Part shown: positions 36,984 through 48,948 of the stretch, piece after piece
Layout of the letters: every line of letters begins with the position of its first letter
Position numbering within the stretch: position 1 is the first letter of the stretch
Assembly (NCBI GenBank): GCA_013146195.2
Contig: CM028377.1
Coordinates: 36,089,632-36,153,631, forward strand
Direction: 5' to 3'
DNA length: 64,000 nucleotides
DNA from: Codonopsis lanceolata
Taxonomy: Eukaryota; Streptophyta; Magnoliopsida; Asterales; Campanulaceae
Position numbers and translations under genes: made by a program
The notes under the pieces: model-generated
The model's database searches: none
Told to the model about the DNA's origin: nothing
Seen by the model: only the letters and a program-made list of their open reading frames with translations

Positions 36984-39038
36984 ACAACCCATCACTATCA
37001 CGAATCCCATAATTCGTGACGGCGATGTGTTGTCACACCATCGACTCAACCAAATATGCCAGCTGGACTAATGCAATGCCAAGTAGATGTTTGCTCGTCA
37101 TATAAACTCAAATAAGGAACAAGTTCGACAAGAGCGAACTTATTCACCAAGTAGGTGTTTACTCATTAAGGAATCAAATAGGAATTCGACAAGAGCGAAT
37201 TCAACATGTCACATAGATATATCATTCTACAACATGCTCTCAATTATGCATTTCTTTCACACAATCATATAAACCGCATAAGAACTCGATTGAGTCCTAT
37301 AAGCACACACATCAAACATGCACTTCAATTCATCCCAAAGTCACGTAAGCTAATACATTAGTCTAACGAACTACAAACGTCGTAGGGATTGAATGTGGAG
37401 TCAGTATTGTTCAATAACTCTCTAATCTCAACTCCGATGAGTCATTACTAAAAGTGCAACCAAGTACAGCATAGATACTATATGCATCCCATTGCTCTTT
37501 TATATGTTCTCCATTCCTTTAGAACTTAATAACTAAGCCGTTCATGACCTTAAACTAGCCATAATCCAATTCCTGAGTTTCAAACCCTAGAATTGTCGAT
37601 TTTGCTAAACCTACAATTGAAACTTATTCTTTCACAAGAGTTGTTCCTAGGCACATTTAGAACATCATTCATGCTTTACACAAAGTCAAAATCATAACTT
37701 CACATGGAAATCATAAAATCCTACACACTTTTCATAGGTTGAATTGAAGAATTCTACTTCACTAGAAATCTTCCTAAGCATGATTAGAACAACTATAATG
37801 AAGGAAACATGTTATAATATTGAAAATGAAATTTCTGGGAATTGAAAACTCACATTTAGCCTATGAATAATGGTTGGAAGGAAGAGCAAATCAAGGATTC
37901 TTGAAGAGGAGGGCAAGGCCTTCGATTCGGTGGTCTCGGATCGCCGATCGGGTTACCGAATCTCCGGCAAATGGTCACACAAGCTAAGGAGCTTCCCAAG
38001 GACGAAAATGGAGGTTTATGCTCAGCAAATATGAAGGTTGGTTGTCACAAATGGCTGAAAGAGGCTTTTATATGTTCCAACTAAACCACAATCCATGTAT
38101 AGGGTGTTATGATGCTTTCTATTGGTCAAAGGTTGCTATCCCTTGATAACAACTCATCCAAGGGCTTAGAGGGCTTAGACTAAGGTCAACAAAGGGGGCT
38201 TGAGTCACTAAGGACGGCCAAGGGGCAAGGGCATGGTGGTCATCAACCAAAACATTGCAAAAATCCCGTAAGTGTGAAATCTGCCTGATGCAGTCGCTTC
38301 AATAATGGGCCATGCGAGCGCATGGTCATGTTGAACAAGGCCTGCACATTTTGATGTGCTCTTAGCATCTCCACGTGAGCCAGTGATTAGAAAGCCATGC
38401 GGCCGTGAGGTTCAGGTGTAAAACAAGGTCTAAACTTGTCCTAAATGATCTCAAACTCATGGGTAACCATTCTAAGGTGTAACCCAACTCAAAACAAGTC
38501 GGAAACACACCCGAACAACATCTGAAACAAGTTAAAACATGGCTCGAATCGTGCGACGAATGGCCAACGAATCAAATATGATTCAAACCCAACTCAAACT
38601 AGAATAACTTGAACATGAATAAGGCTTGTTTAAACATGATTATGACTTGCATACAAGGCCTAGAAATCTAATGAACAACTCGCAAGACGAAACGCAAGCA
38701 ATACAAGCAACGAAGGAAAACCCCAAAACTCAAACGAAGCAATAAAGCTTCTAAACTTTCAACCAAGCATACTATGATCAAGATGAACATTATAAGTCAC
38801 ATATGCAAGGTACTAAGACTCCATTGGGACTTAGTTAAGTGCTAACATGCTAAGATGAACACTCAAAGCATTAACAACAAAGCATGCAGCGCATGGAAGG
38901 CAATCACTCTACTATGATCTTAACCAACTTAATGCAACCATGATATGAATAAAATGAAGTCTCTAACATGCTAAGACATGAAATAAACATGTTATAATGA
39001 TGTTATACATGCAAAGGGGTTTGGGTTCTCACATTGTT

Positions 39039-40275
39039 AACGGTTATTATGTGAGTAGGATTCATTCAATTAGTGCAAAGGTTAAGCATTGCGATTTAGA
39101 GGTTGCTTTTTGGTTATACGAATAAGTGTGACGTTTCACCGCAAGTATTACGATGTTTGTATCGTGTGACGACTCGTAGAATACGTATTGGCTGTAGACT
39201 TGGTCTTGAGCTTAAGAAGGGATAGACTGGCGTAGTATAGATGTTATGACTATTAGTAGGTGTGTCGACTCTTTTTGACTTATAGTAAGTGTTCTTAGTT
39301 GAGTGTACTAGGTACACAAGTTTCGTTGTAGTTATGATTGTCGCTTGCCAAGTTAATAGACCTTGATATCTGGTTTGATCTTATCATGTTATGTGCATTA
39401 GTTGTAGGAAACACCTACTTGATGCATTTACATTATAGAATACTAAATTCTCATTGCATAATTATAATCACTTGTTCATTCATTTCATTTTCGTAGGAGA
39501 CAGTTGAAGGATGCTTAAAACTTTTTATCCATGAACCTTTGCATCCTTGCGACGGAAGCTTTCAAAGCTAACTCAGTAGGTACCCTGAGTTGGTGAGCTA
39601 AAGGCATTCGTCGTTGGACTAGGATGGGTATGAATTAGTTTATAAATTAACTATAGCTATTACCAAATTGAATGGACAGAAACTGAATGAATTTTCAAAT
39701 CATTATCAAATGTGCTCTTATGTGTTCTTACCCGCGATTGGGAAATTGCGAGTGTAATTTGCATGATTCGAATATGTTGACTTGATTGTCCCTGCTTTGC
39801 TTGTAAATTGCCTTATAGGCACTTTTTACCCCTTGTAACTTAGAATCTCTTGTGCTTGATTTTCATGTTGTGGCCCGAGACGAATAGTTTCGATAGTCGA
39901 ATGTTTAAAGTTAACTTGATTGTATTTTCATGGTAGAAAGTTTGAGTTTTGTTTGCATAATTGGTGTATCATAGTTTTTATGTGTTTCACAACTCAAGTA
40001 TGAGTCATGTTACTTTCGATCTTAAGTGTTTAGTGTGGTTGTGTCTATTGAGAGTTTTTGGACGTTTGAATTTGGATTAATGAAGTTTGACCCTCGTGTG
40101 CTTGGTTTAGTATGTGATGGTAGACTCGGAGATTCGAGTCTAGGTTGGTGGTTTTGAGCTCGAGTGTTCACTCGGAATCGAGAGACACCGAAATCGTTGT
40201 CTCGATGTATTGTGGTTGGGTGATGACATAACGTTGGTTTGTGATGCGGTTTAGAATTCGGGACAAATTCTTTTT
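39039..40275 (+). other. Element B noncoding internal DNA, right part
   Basis: It continues element B after the nested solo LTR. No pol domain is visible in any frame. Short frames are not gene-like. Confidence 0.6.
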
Positions 40276-40288
40276 AAGGGGGAGAGAA
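40276..40288 (+). other. Element B polypurine tract
   Basis: AAGGGGGAGAGAA directly precedes the LTR start TGTGACACCCCG. Confidence 0.85.
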
Positions 40289-40682
40289 TGTGACACCCCG
40301 ATCCTTGGTTAGCTTGATTTGCGTGCCATGTTCGCATTTCTTCCTTTTTTGATTATATGATTGGTTTGTGGGAGATTTTAGTTATGTGGGAGAGACCACA
40401 TTCAGACTAAGACCTTGTTGATACATGTCCCATAGTTGTTGACTTTCTAAAGTCACAAGTTGTAAGTCGACGTTAGTCAGAATGCGACTCAGTTGAGAGT
40501 TTGCTTGCATTGTTCATATTTATGACCTCGGTTAGGCCCTAGGTTTTTATGTCTATTGATGGTTTGGAAGATTCGGTGATAATGTTCGTCTTTATCGTGT
40601 AGTTCGAGATTGAGTTGTGTGATCGTCTTTTTGTTCGGAGTTCTTATTCTCCAAGTTGCTCTTTAACTTCTTAGAAGTATTC
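40289..40682 (+). repeat. Element B 3' LTR, first part
   Basis: It matches the first 400 bp of the solo LTR at 15739 (same order of blocks, with substitutions). It is cut at 40682 by the start of LTR C; the remainder is not seen further right in the window. Confidence 0.85.
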
Positions 40683-41470
40683 TGTAACACCCCATATTCT
40701 TGCATGATCATTGTGTACTTGTCTTCATGCATTCATAACCTTCATGAGTGTGTTTACTTAGTTTATGTGTGTATTATAATCATTTATAAGTCATTAGTTG
40801 TTATTTTGTTACTTAATTCATTCTTTGATTCTATTATGTTGTTTAACGTTTTGATTTCTATTAAAGTCCTAATCTAGCATGTTCTTACGTTGTAGATCAT
40901 TCATGAAGTGTTAAACATGTTCATAATCATGTATGTTTATGTGCTTAATCATTGATTCAATTGTTAGTCTCATATTGCATGATTTGGGCTTAGTTTTGAG
41001 ACTTTTCTAGTGTGTTTCGAGTGCGTTTTGGAGCCATTTTGAGTGTGTAATCAACCATGGATGTTTGGGTTTGGGTTAGGACTCCTATGGGTTAAATTTT
41101 GAAGTATTTTGGTTCAGGAGGCTAAGCGGTCGCTTGGTGTTTTGGGCTGAGGGAGCGCATATTTTCCAGAAACAGCCTTAAGATGAAAAGGGACCAAGCC
41201 GTCGCTCAGTCCCATGACTGAGCTAGCTAGCGCTCAGTCCCCAGATAGCAAACCCCTGTTTCGTGATTTTGGATATTTTGACCAATCCAGCCCCACTTAA
41301 ACCCTTCCTAAACACCCCCTAAACCTCCCTAACCCTCCTTACTACTAACCTAACATTATTACCCTAATTTTAAGTATGATTAAGTGGGAGTAATGGTGGC
41401 ATTATAGAACCCAAAATCAGATTTTAAGTGACCACATGGTATTGACACTTGTCCCACTACTTATTTGACC
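40683..41470 (+). mobile_element. LTR C, 5' part only
   Basis: It starts TGTAACACCCCATATTC within the element B LTR and is preceded by TATTC. Its U3 resembles the A-family LTR, including palindrome-like elements at 41122-41137 and 41191-41237 (arms GCTCAGTC/GACTGAGC). Homology stops at about 41470, where the minus-strand D' LTR begins, so it is truncated. Confidence 0.65.
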
Positions 41471-41474
41471 CCAT

Positions 41475-43359
41475 ATTGTGGGTTCCCGAGAATGGGTGCT
41501 GAATGGTGGATAGTGCTCCGCGCCCGCTCTCAAAGGAGGAATTTTGTCGAATGCGCGTTGGAATGCGCCTCGGTTTCCTTTAGTGGATTTTTGATCCAAT
41601 ATGGGAGCTTTGGGTTTCCCACATCAAGTTATCCTTTTTTTAGGGGATACCAGGATATGGGAATGCATCACCCTTCCATTCTCATTCTCCCTTTTTTAGG
41701 GGAAAACGTGAAAGTGCAAGGAAGGAATGTTGCACCGCCCCCACTATGGATTTTATGAAAATAGCCTTATGGCCTATTTCGGATCACTATGGGTGCTTTG
41801 GGTTTTCTATGTCAAGTTATCCCTTGTTTAGGGGATACCAGGACATAGGAATACATCACTTTTCCATTCTCCCCTTTTTAAACGTGAAAGTGCAAAGAAA
41901 GATGTTGCGAGGCCCCACTGGATCCAAAATGTTTTAGAGTCGCCATCTTTATTTTAAGGAATAAATAAAGCAAAACCAAAAAGAAAACCAGAGATGATGA
42001 AAACGGGTTCGGAGGCTAAATTACGAGTTGGGAAGGTGCTAGGCACCCAACTTGCCCTTTTGGTCTCAAAACAGTTTTTGGCTAAAGTATGCTTGTTGTT
42101 ATATTAATTTAACAGACAAATAAAGCATTAACTGCCTACAAATACATCAATTACATCTATATTATTTACGGACTTGCAACAGTTTCTTTTACAAAAAATC
42201 ACAAATATACTTGAAAATATTTTGCCATTATAACGGCTACATTTAGTACTATTTCCTGACTAAATCCGGGCAGCATAACTGCTTAAATATTTACATTGGA
42301 CCGGATTGGAAATAATACTCTTACAAATAAAGACTTTAATGAATAAATAAAGCAAATAATTACAAATACATCTGAAAATATTTAACTACAACAACGGCTA
42401 TATTTAGTACTATTTCCTAACTAAATCCGGGCAACACAACTGCTTGTATATCTACATTGGGCCGGATTGGAAATAATACTTTTACAAAATGAAAGACTTT
42501 AAAATAAACTTACAGATAGCCTAGGGTGTGCTCGCTTTGTCCCTCGGAGAGAGAGAGTCTTTTTGTTGTTGTTGTGGTTGTGTGTTGTGTGTTGTGTGAA
42601 TTTGGGCAGCGTGACTGCTTCTGAAAGTTACTTTCGGCCTAGGGGTTTGGGCAGAGTAACTGTTTGTGTTTGGTTGTTTGTTGGCTTGAGGTAGGTTGAA
42701 ATCAGGCAGACTAACGGCTTATTTCTGGCTGATTTGGCCTTTCAAATCGGGCAGAGCAACTGCTCTTTCCACGATTTTTGGACCAGGGAAAAAGGGTGGA
42801 TACCTAGCTGGGGGGCTAAGGTTCACTTCTACCGGTTGGTTTTGTGTTTGGAGGAAGTTTGGCATAGTTTCGAGGCTTTTTGAGGTGATCACTTACTATC
42901 TCACACCGCTCTCTATTTCTCCAGCGTAACGTTAACGCGGAGAAGCTTTACGAAGAAAAGTCTTTGTGTGTCGAAATGAGAAGCCGGGCCTTTGTATTTA
43001 TAGGCCGAACCAGGGACACGGAAGGAAATAAATTTCCTTCTTCACGCATCAAATGAGTGTACACTACGCTGGATTAGTTGTGTTTTACGGCAAATGTTTT
43101 GATGAACAGTGCACAGAAGAAAGGATTTGGGTGCCAAGCCCACCAATTTGGGCGCCAAGCCCAAATTTATGGGTTGCCATGCCCATTTCCAAATTTAGCC
43201 ATTTTTGAGCACTTTGGTCCCTGCAATTCGTCCTTTTGCGCATCCTGCTTTGTCCTTTTGCACTTTTTACCATGTAACTTGACATTTGTTAATGTTTTAA
43301 CAGGTCTTGATATTTTATGTCATGTCACATACCAGGGGTTCAAAATTGGGGTGTCTACA
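41475..43359 (-). repeat. LTR D' (minus) of a Tat/Ogre-like Ty3/gypsy element
   Basis: It is the reverse complement of the LTR at 43603-45402: the same start TGTAGACACCCC (ending at 43359), the same central block around the 'lagging' GGGTGCCTAGCACC segment (42020-42050) and the same 3' block of precious-metal-free direct repeats (41590-41900). The left end is incomplete. Six copies of a GGGCAG-N-(G/A)TAAC-TGCT-like motif lie at 42266-42765. Confidence 0.82.
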
Positions 43360-43602
43360 GAGCCCCTCAACGATGGAGTCTACGGGTAACCCGCAACTTG
43401 GTTGAGTAGTAGGCGAACATCGTTGATAAGAGGGAGAAAGATAGACTAGCGCTCCAATTTCGTTCAATTACAAAACGAGGGAGAAAGATGCAACATAATA
43501 ATGCCAAACCTCCATAACCTAGACATTTTTAGTCAGTTATAGCAGGTTGTCGCAGTTTTTAAGCAGATATGCAAATTAAATGCTCTGATGGTCGGACCTA
43601 CC
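43360..43602 (-). other. 3' internal remnant of D' with polypurine tract
   Basis: On the minus strand the LTR start is preceded by GAGGGGCTC (43360-43368), a polypurine tract of the kind used by Tat/Ogre elements, so D' is a 3' LTR. The rest up to 43602 is noncoding. Confidence 0.6.
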
Positions 43603-45402
43603 TGTAGACACCCCAATTTCGTACCCCTGGTATGTGACTGACATAAAATATCAAGAACTATTAAAACTTAACGAATGTCAAGTTGCAGAAGTCAAAAATG
43701 CGAAAGGAAAAGCAGGATGCGCGAAACAAAGAACTGCAGGGGGAAAGTGCAAAATTTCCAAACTTTCAAAGGGGCTTGGTGCCGCCAGAGAAGAGCTTGG
43801 TGCCGCACCAAGCATAGCTTGGCCGCACCAAGCATGCCTTTCATGCGCTCTCACAGATCAATTTGGTACAAGTCCTGAAGCACTCGGTACAAGCGGCCAA
43901 TGCAAGGAAAGAAATCAAGGAATTCCCACTGCGTCCTCAAGCTCTGCTATAAATAGAGGCCTCAGCTCCCGGTTCTGAACACAATTGCTCATGATTTTTT
44001 AGATCGCTGTGGCTCGCCTCGTTTTCTCGATAAAAATAGTGCGAGAGGTGCGAGATAGGTGAGTGGAAGCCTCTAAAATCTCCAAACCCCGTCCAAACTC
44101 TGCCAAATCAAAAACCCATAGGTTATAAGTGATCCCTAGCCTAGTTGTTAGGTATCCACCTCAAATCCCCAATCCAAAAATCCCAAAATAAGCCGTTACT
44201 CTGCCCGAGTAACGAGCTAAAAAAGTCAAAACTTAAGTCTAGGTTCCGCCCAACTGAAAAGGCCAAAACCTACCCAAATAAAGCTGTCACTCTGCCCGAG
44301 TTGACAAGCCCAAACTTCAAAACATCAATCAAATCAAGCAGCAATCCAGTTCAATTCAATTCAAAACAAAAAAAAAAGACTCCTCTCTCCGAGGAGGACG
44401 AGCGAAGACACCACCGCTCTAAAAGGTAATACCTTTAAGAGCGTGTTTTTATTTCATTTGTATTTTTCCTTTTATTTATTTTCAAAAAGTTTTATTTTAA
44501 ATCCGGCACAATGTAGCCAATATAAGCCGTTGTGCTGCCCGGATTAGATTAGAAAATATTATGTAAAAGAGTCATTATAATGGCCAAATATTCTTAAATG
44601 TGTTTGTAATTATTGGAAGGAGACGCTGAGTCAGTAAATAATGTAGCCACGAATGTATGCATTTAATTTTCCTTGTCAAAATAAGACCTTATTTATTTGC
44701 TAGATTAATATAACAATGAGCGTACTTTATCCAAAAACACTTTGAGACCGAAAGGGCAAGTTGGGTGCCTAGCACCTTCCCAACTCGTAACTTAGCCCCG
44801 AACCCGCTTTCTAAAATCTACGGTTTTCTTTTACGGTTTTCCTTTATTTTTGCCTTAAAATAAAGGTGGCGACTCTAAAACTTTCAGATCCGGGGGCCTC
44901 GCAACATTCCCTCTTTGCACTTTCCTGTTCTCCCTAAAAGGGAATACGGGAATGGAGGGGTGATGTATTCTCATATCCCGGTATCCCTAAACAAGGGATA
45001 ACTTGATGCAGAAACCCATAGCTCCCATAGCGATCGATTGGGCCATAAGGCCATTTTAATAAATCCATAAGTGGGGGTCGCAATATCTTTTCTTGCACTT
45101 CTCTATTTCCCCGAAAGATAAAAGGGGAGAATGAGAATGGAAAGGTAATGCATTCCCATATCTTGTTATCCCCGAAATAAGGGATAACGACATGAGGAAA
45201 CCTTTAGTTCCCATTTTGGATACAAAATCCACTCGGAGCAACCGAGGCACATTCCAACGTGCTAATATAGGCGGCACTCCTCTCGCACTTTGGATTTCGT
45301 CTTCCCTAAACAAGGGAGGGTGGAGCGAGGCGTGGTGTCCCTCATCGCACGCACGCGCACCCCAAATAAGGGCGCGGGCGCGTGGCACACCCAGGAACCT
45401 CA
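43603..45402 (+). repeat. Element D 5' LTR (Tat/Ogre-like)
   Basis: It starts TGTAGACACCCC and ends CA, followed by a primer site beginning TGGCGACTTCTGC. It is an inverted partner of 41475-43359. Three GCCGTTACTCTGCCCG-like motifs lie at 44191, 44283 and 44525. The small ORFs within it are not genes. Confidence 0.85.
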
Positions 45403-45403
45403 C

Positions 45404-45425
45404 TGGCGACTTCTGCTTTGGGGAT
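45404..45425 (+). other. Element D primer-binding site
   Basis: It reads TGGCGACTTCTGCTTTGGGG from 45404. The TGGCGACTC(T/C)GCTGGGGA form is usual in Tat/Ogre elements and is not the Met-tRNA type; one or two bases are inserted here. Confidence 0.7.
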
Positions 45426-46771
45426 GTTGTTTTATTTTAAATAAAATGGAGGGCTAGACTCATAAAATAAAACTTTTTTGTTTTCTTTGTTTCTTTGCAA
45501 TATGCTCGTTATATTAATTTACGCATTTCAATAAAGTGTTCCCATTACGGTAGGCTATATTTATGGATATGATCCTCCATCCGCAGCGAGTCTGCTCGTT
45601 AGATATACATGGTATATTCGAGAGTATAAAAAATTCAAAAAATATATATATACATAAAAAAAAATTCGAAAAATAAAAAAAAATATATCTACCATATATT
45701 ACAATAAATTCAAAGGCGACAACAAAAGAGGGGCTTTACTTCCCTTTCTTTTCATTTATTTCTTTTTCTTTTCTTTTTCACTTTATTCGAACTTCGTATA
45801 TTTGTACATCTCTGCATTCATTATGTCATTTTATTTTGGGGGCATAGGACCAAAATTTGTAATTAATAGGATAGATAGTTTCCCACTTTTCTTTCTATTT
45901 CTTAATGTGATGTGCTTGCTTGCTCGCTCAAACTAAAAAGCAGAAAATCCACACAAACAAAGAAGACAAGGCCATAACTTGCTTTATTTTTCGTTATATA
46001 TCGTAAAATAAATAAAGATTTTACTTGCTTTTTCTAGATACCGCACACACGTGCACGCATGTAAATATATTCGGCTGAATTACCCTACACCATGGCGGCC
46101 TACCCTCGCATAAGCCAACGTTAGAATGCATATAGTTTTTGGGACACTTCGCGATCGACCGGTTTTTGCATTTTTGAATTGTGGGTCAGCCTCTGTCAAA
46201 AAAAATTAATCAGAAAAAATATAAATATATATGTCAAAAAAAAATGCGCAAGTTCAAAAAAAATATACATAATAATTGCGCACAAAAAAATATACAATGA
46301 ATAATAAACAGGGGCTGATTTATAATTCTCAGATGCTCGACCTAGACCATTTCGGATGGTGGATCCTGGAAAGAGTATAGACCCTTCGCTGGGACCGCCC
46401 CAAATTCGGGAGTCGAAGGCGGTGTGGAATACGTTGGTCCTATACTCCTGAAAAGAATCCACTGCGTCAGGGGAAAGGCCCGAGACTGCCAAAATAAAAG
46501 CAGTGCTTATCCTGGTCAATTGTAGGGAACATGAAAATAATAATAATAAAATATTAATAAAAGGCACGCTGCGTACTTCAAGCCCAGATAGCCTCCACCA
46601 ACCTTTCTCGATACCTACCAAACCCCATTTTCCTCGAGACTGCCCGAATTTGGAAAGGCGTAGACAAGATCTTGGCCGGTTAATCTCGGAAGATAGTGCG
46701 TAAATCGATCGTGAGGGGTATCGGCTTGATCGACAGCGTAAACAAATAGACACGCATCCGAAAGCAAAGAT
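45426..46771 (+). other. Element D leader, no gene recognised
   Basis: Long AT-rich leader with poly(A)-type runs near 45640-45690 and 46200-46290. The 197-codon minus-strand frame at 46196-46789 has no recognisable domain and is most likely an antisense artefact. Ogre elements can have an extra ORF before gag; I do not see a convincing one here. Confidence 0.5.
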
Positions 46772-47524
46772 GGCGTTTAAAGTGAACAATCCGCCTATGG
46801 GTACGATTCAAGGGCTCTGTGGTATTTTCCGCCTCTCCGGCAATACAAAAATGGCTAGACCAAAATTTGGAAGCATTTATTAATCATATAAAGAGTCAAC
46901 TGGTTGATATAATAGAAATTTTTAAATCTAGTGGTGAGAAAATCCCTTCCCCTGCAGTCCCCCAAGAAGCATCAACCTTCTATGTTCCTCCAAATCCAAC
47001 CTCCCAACCAAACACCAAACCACCAACCCAATCCCTATATTACCCAAATTCCACCAACTCAGAACCCTTATAATGCCCAAATTCCACCAACTCATGATCC
47101 CTATACTATCCAAAATCCTTATCCAATCCAAAATCCTTATCCAATCCAATATCCCTATCTAGCCCAATATCCATATCCAATCCAATATCCATATCCTGCC
47201 CAATATCCATATCCTGTCCAAAATCCTTATCCAATCCAAAATCCTTATCCAAACAAAAATCCCTATATTATCCAAAAACCCAATAACCCGAAGACCTTTA
47301 TCCAACCCAATACCCATATCCAAAATTTTAATCCTTATAATGCCCAAATTCCATTAACCCAGAACCCATATACTGTCCAAAATCCACCAGCCCAGAATCC
47401 CTACCTTCAACCAGAAAATAACCCAGCTTTCCTAAATCCAGCCAACATATACCAAAACCCAACTTCCCCGTCTGCCAAATTGAGGCCGACATCAAGATGT
47501 GAAACCATGTTGCTTAAAGCCTAA
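46772..47524 (+). pseudogene. Element D gag-like N-terminus with Tyr-Pro repeats, broken
   Basis: A frame with ATG at 46819 gives about 40 residues of helical sequence (Trp-Leu-Asp-Gln-Asn-Leu), then passes into a Pro/Gln/Asn-rich region. After a frame change the frame 46931-47524 carries tandem copies of a six-residue unit like Tyr-Pro-Ile-Gln-Asn-Pro (18 bp, about 47100-47265) and looser repeats around it. Its place after the leader suggests the N-terminal part of Gag. No capsid core or zinc knuckle is seen. Confidence 0.55.
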
Positions 47525-48049
47525 ACCAGGAGTTTCTAATGAAAATTTGGGGACATCCCTGGTATGATAGATGGGGACACCATTATGAAAGGCTCTACCG
47601 AATTCAAGTCTATTTCTAATAAGCCACTCGTAACTAGTATACTACGTCCCGCCCACTTTTGACGCCTCAGATCCGTGGACTACTTATATATTACCCCTAT
47701 TCCTTTCCTAGCTTTACCTGATTTGGTCATCTACCAATCCGCTCCCTAAAATTGAGAATTCCCTATTCCTTTCCTAGCCTTACTGGATTTGGTCATCTAA
47801 CCAATCCGCCTCACATTGAGGATCTCAAACCCCTGTGTCCTCAATAATGTAATTAACCCCTCGCATGTGCTTTTAATAATAATCTAAATGTCTTTGCTTA
47901 TTTTTGTTGCAACCATATTTAAAAGACACATTAAATAATTATAATAATGAGTCATTTATAGGACCCAAAGAAAAAAAATTGTTTGCTTGAGCTTGTAAAA
48001 CTAGAGCACCAGGGACATCATTCATCAACAAGAATCAAGACCGATCCGC
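47525..48049 (+). other. Element D, degenerate coding remnant
   Basis: No domain can be named. Broken frames between gag and the reverse transcriptase; capsid, nucleocapsid and protease appear to be deleted or decayed. Confidence 0.45.
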
Positions 48050-48838
48050 TATCAACTGGGCCGACAAGGAAATCAAAGAAGTCAAAATCGGCAACTCCCT
48101 CGCAAGGTTCCGAAAAGAACAATCCTACGGATCCTTTCAAAGAGTTCCATGGACATGCTTACTTGATCCTATGAAGATGTGTTAAGGGTAGTAAATGCCC
48201 ATGGTCAAACACCGACCCTCATATGTCTCGATGCTCACCAATCGACAAAGGCTCCACCGCATCAAGTCGTAATGGTCACTACAAGTTGAGAAAAAAAAAG
48301 AAGAAAGCATGAAACAAATTAACGTCAACTTCATTCTGTAAAAAAAGAAAAAAATACAAAAATACAAAAAAAGGGTAAAAAATATAATTAAAAAAGAAAT
48401 AAAAAAACCCGATCCGCAGTCCAAAATAGTGACCATTCCCCAAATCGAACAAACAAACATTCCGAGCTATAGTCAAATCAAAGGCTAGGAGACCAAGAAA
48501 AGACCTCATTCACCACTCCCTTGGGGACTCTATGCTATCATGTCATGCCGTCTGGGCTAAAAATGCCGGGGCTACTTATCAAAGGTCGCTACCCCTCTCT
48601 TCCACGATGTGTCATATATGGTCAAATGATCCGGCCGAGATGTCGTCACAAGCCGAAAAGAAAAGACCTTGTTCACCCTCCAATTTCAACGAGCTCAAAA
48701 GGTATGGTGCTCGATCCATTCTATCCAACAAATGCTTCCCTCTCCAAATTCGCTAGGCTGAAACCCGAAAGGGGTCTAGGAAAGTTAGGGAAAGAAAAAA
48801 ATATAAAAAATGATAACAAAAAAGAGCCCGCTAGGTCA
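48050..48838 (+). pseudogene. Element D reverse transcriptase fragment
   Basis: A Glu-x-Lys-Glu-Val-Lys-Ile-Gly segment near 48075, typical of the start of the Tat/Ogre polymerase region, is followed, after decay, by Tyr-Ser-Gln-Ile-Lys near 48470. Then comes Val-Met-Pro-Ser-Gly-Leu-Lys and, one frame over, Asn-Ala-Gly-Ala-Thr-Tyr-Gln (about 48537-48590), the core RT block of this clade. A Lys-Cys-Phe segment near 48730 fits the thumb region. Frameshifts and the 100-N gap at 48839 end it. Confidence 0.7.
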
Positions 48839-48938
48839 NNNNNNNNNNNNNNNNNNNNNNNNNNNNNNNNNNNNNNNNNNNNNNNNNNNNNNNNNNNNNN
48901 NNNNNNNNNNNNNNNNNNNNNNNNNNNNNNNNNNNNNN
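48839..48938. other. Assembly gap (100 N)
   Basis: Exactly 100 undetermined bases, a conventional placeholder for a gap of unknown size. The elements on either side (D and F) are unrelated, so both are truncated by the gap. Confidence 0.98.
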
Positions 48939-48948
48939 ACGGTAGCAG

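Larger units (their letters stand above)
24315..39033 (-). mobile_element. Solo LTR of the A family (minus), target duplication TTGTT, split by element G
   Basis: 24315-25320 plus 36989-39033 form one LTR of about 3.05 kb, the reverse complement of the element A LTR. Its minus-strand start is TGTGAGAACCC (ending at 39033) and its end is at 24315. TTGTT flanks it at 24310-24314 and 39034-39038. It lies in the internal region of element B and carries the copia element G plus that element's ACAAC duplication. The acceptor-like TTGCAG|GAGCTACGTAGC (minus) is at 25121-25137, and a palindrome with arms CCATGCG/CGCATGG is at 38310-38325. Confidence 0.92.
21229..40682 (+). mobile_element. Element B: gag-only Ty3/gypsy element, split by nested insertions
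   Basis: In order it has: a 5' LTR missing its start (to 22843), a primer-binding site, a gag gene, noncoding DNA, [a nested minus-strand solo LTR, itself split by copia element G], more noncoding DNA, a polypurine tract, and the first 394 bp of a 3' LTR. Without the insertion the internal region is about 2.7 kb and contains no protease, reverse transcriptase or integrase. That fits either a large pol deletion or a TR-GAG type non-autonomous element. Its LTR family is that of the solo LTR at 15739. Confidence 0.75.

Noticed and set aside
41465..41937. ORFs repeating a Ser-Ser-Tyr-Pro-x-Phe-Arg-Gly block
   Set aside because: They reflect a repeated noncoding segment of the D' LTR and are open only by chance.
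46196..46789. 197-codon minus-strand ORF in the element D leader
   Set aside because: No recognisable domain, AT-rich hydrophobic tail encoded by poly(A)-type runs, antisense to the leader of D; most likely a chance frame.
47100..47265. Short regular repeats suggesting a CRISPR-like array
   Set aside because: The repeats are direct 18-bp coding tandem units without spacers, in a plant genome.
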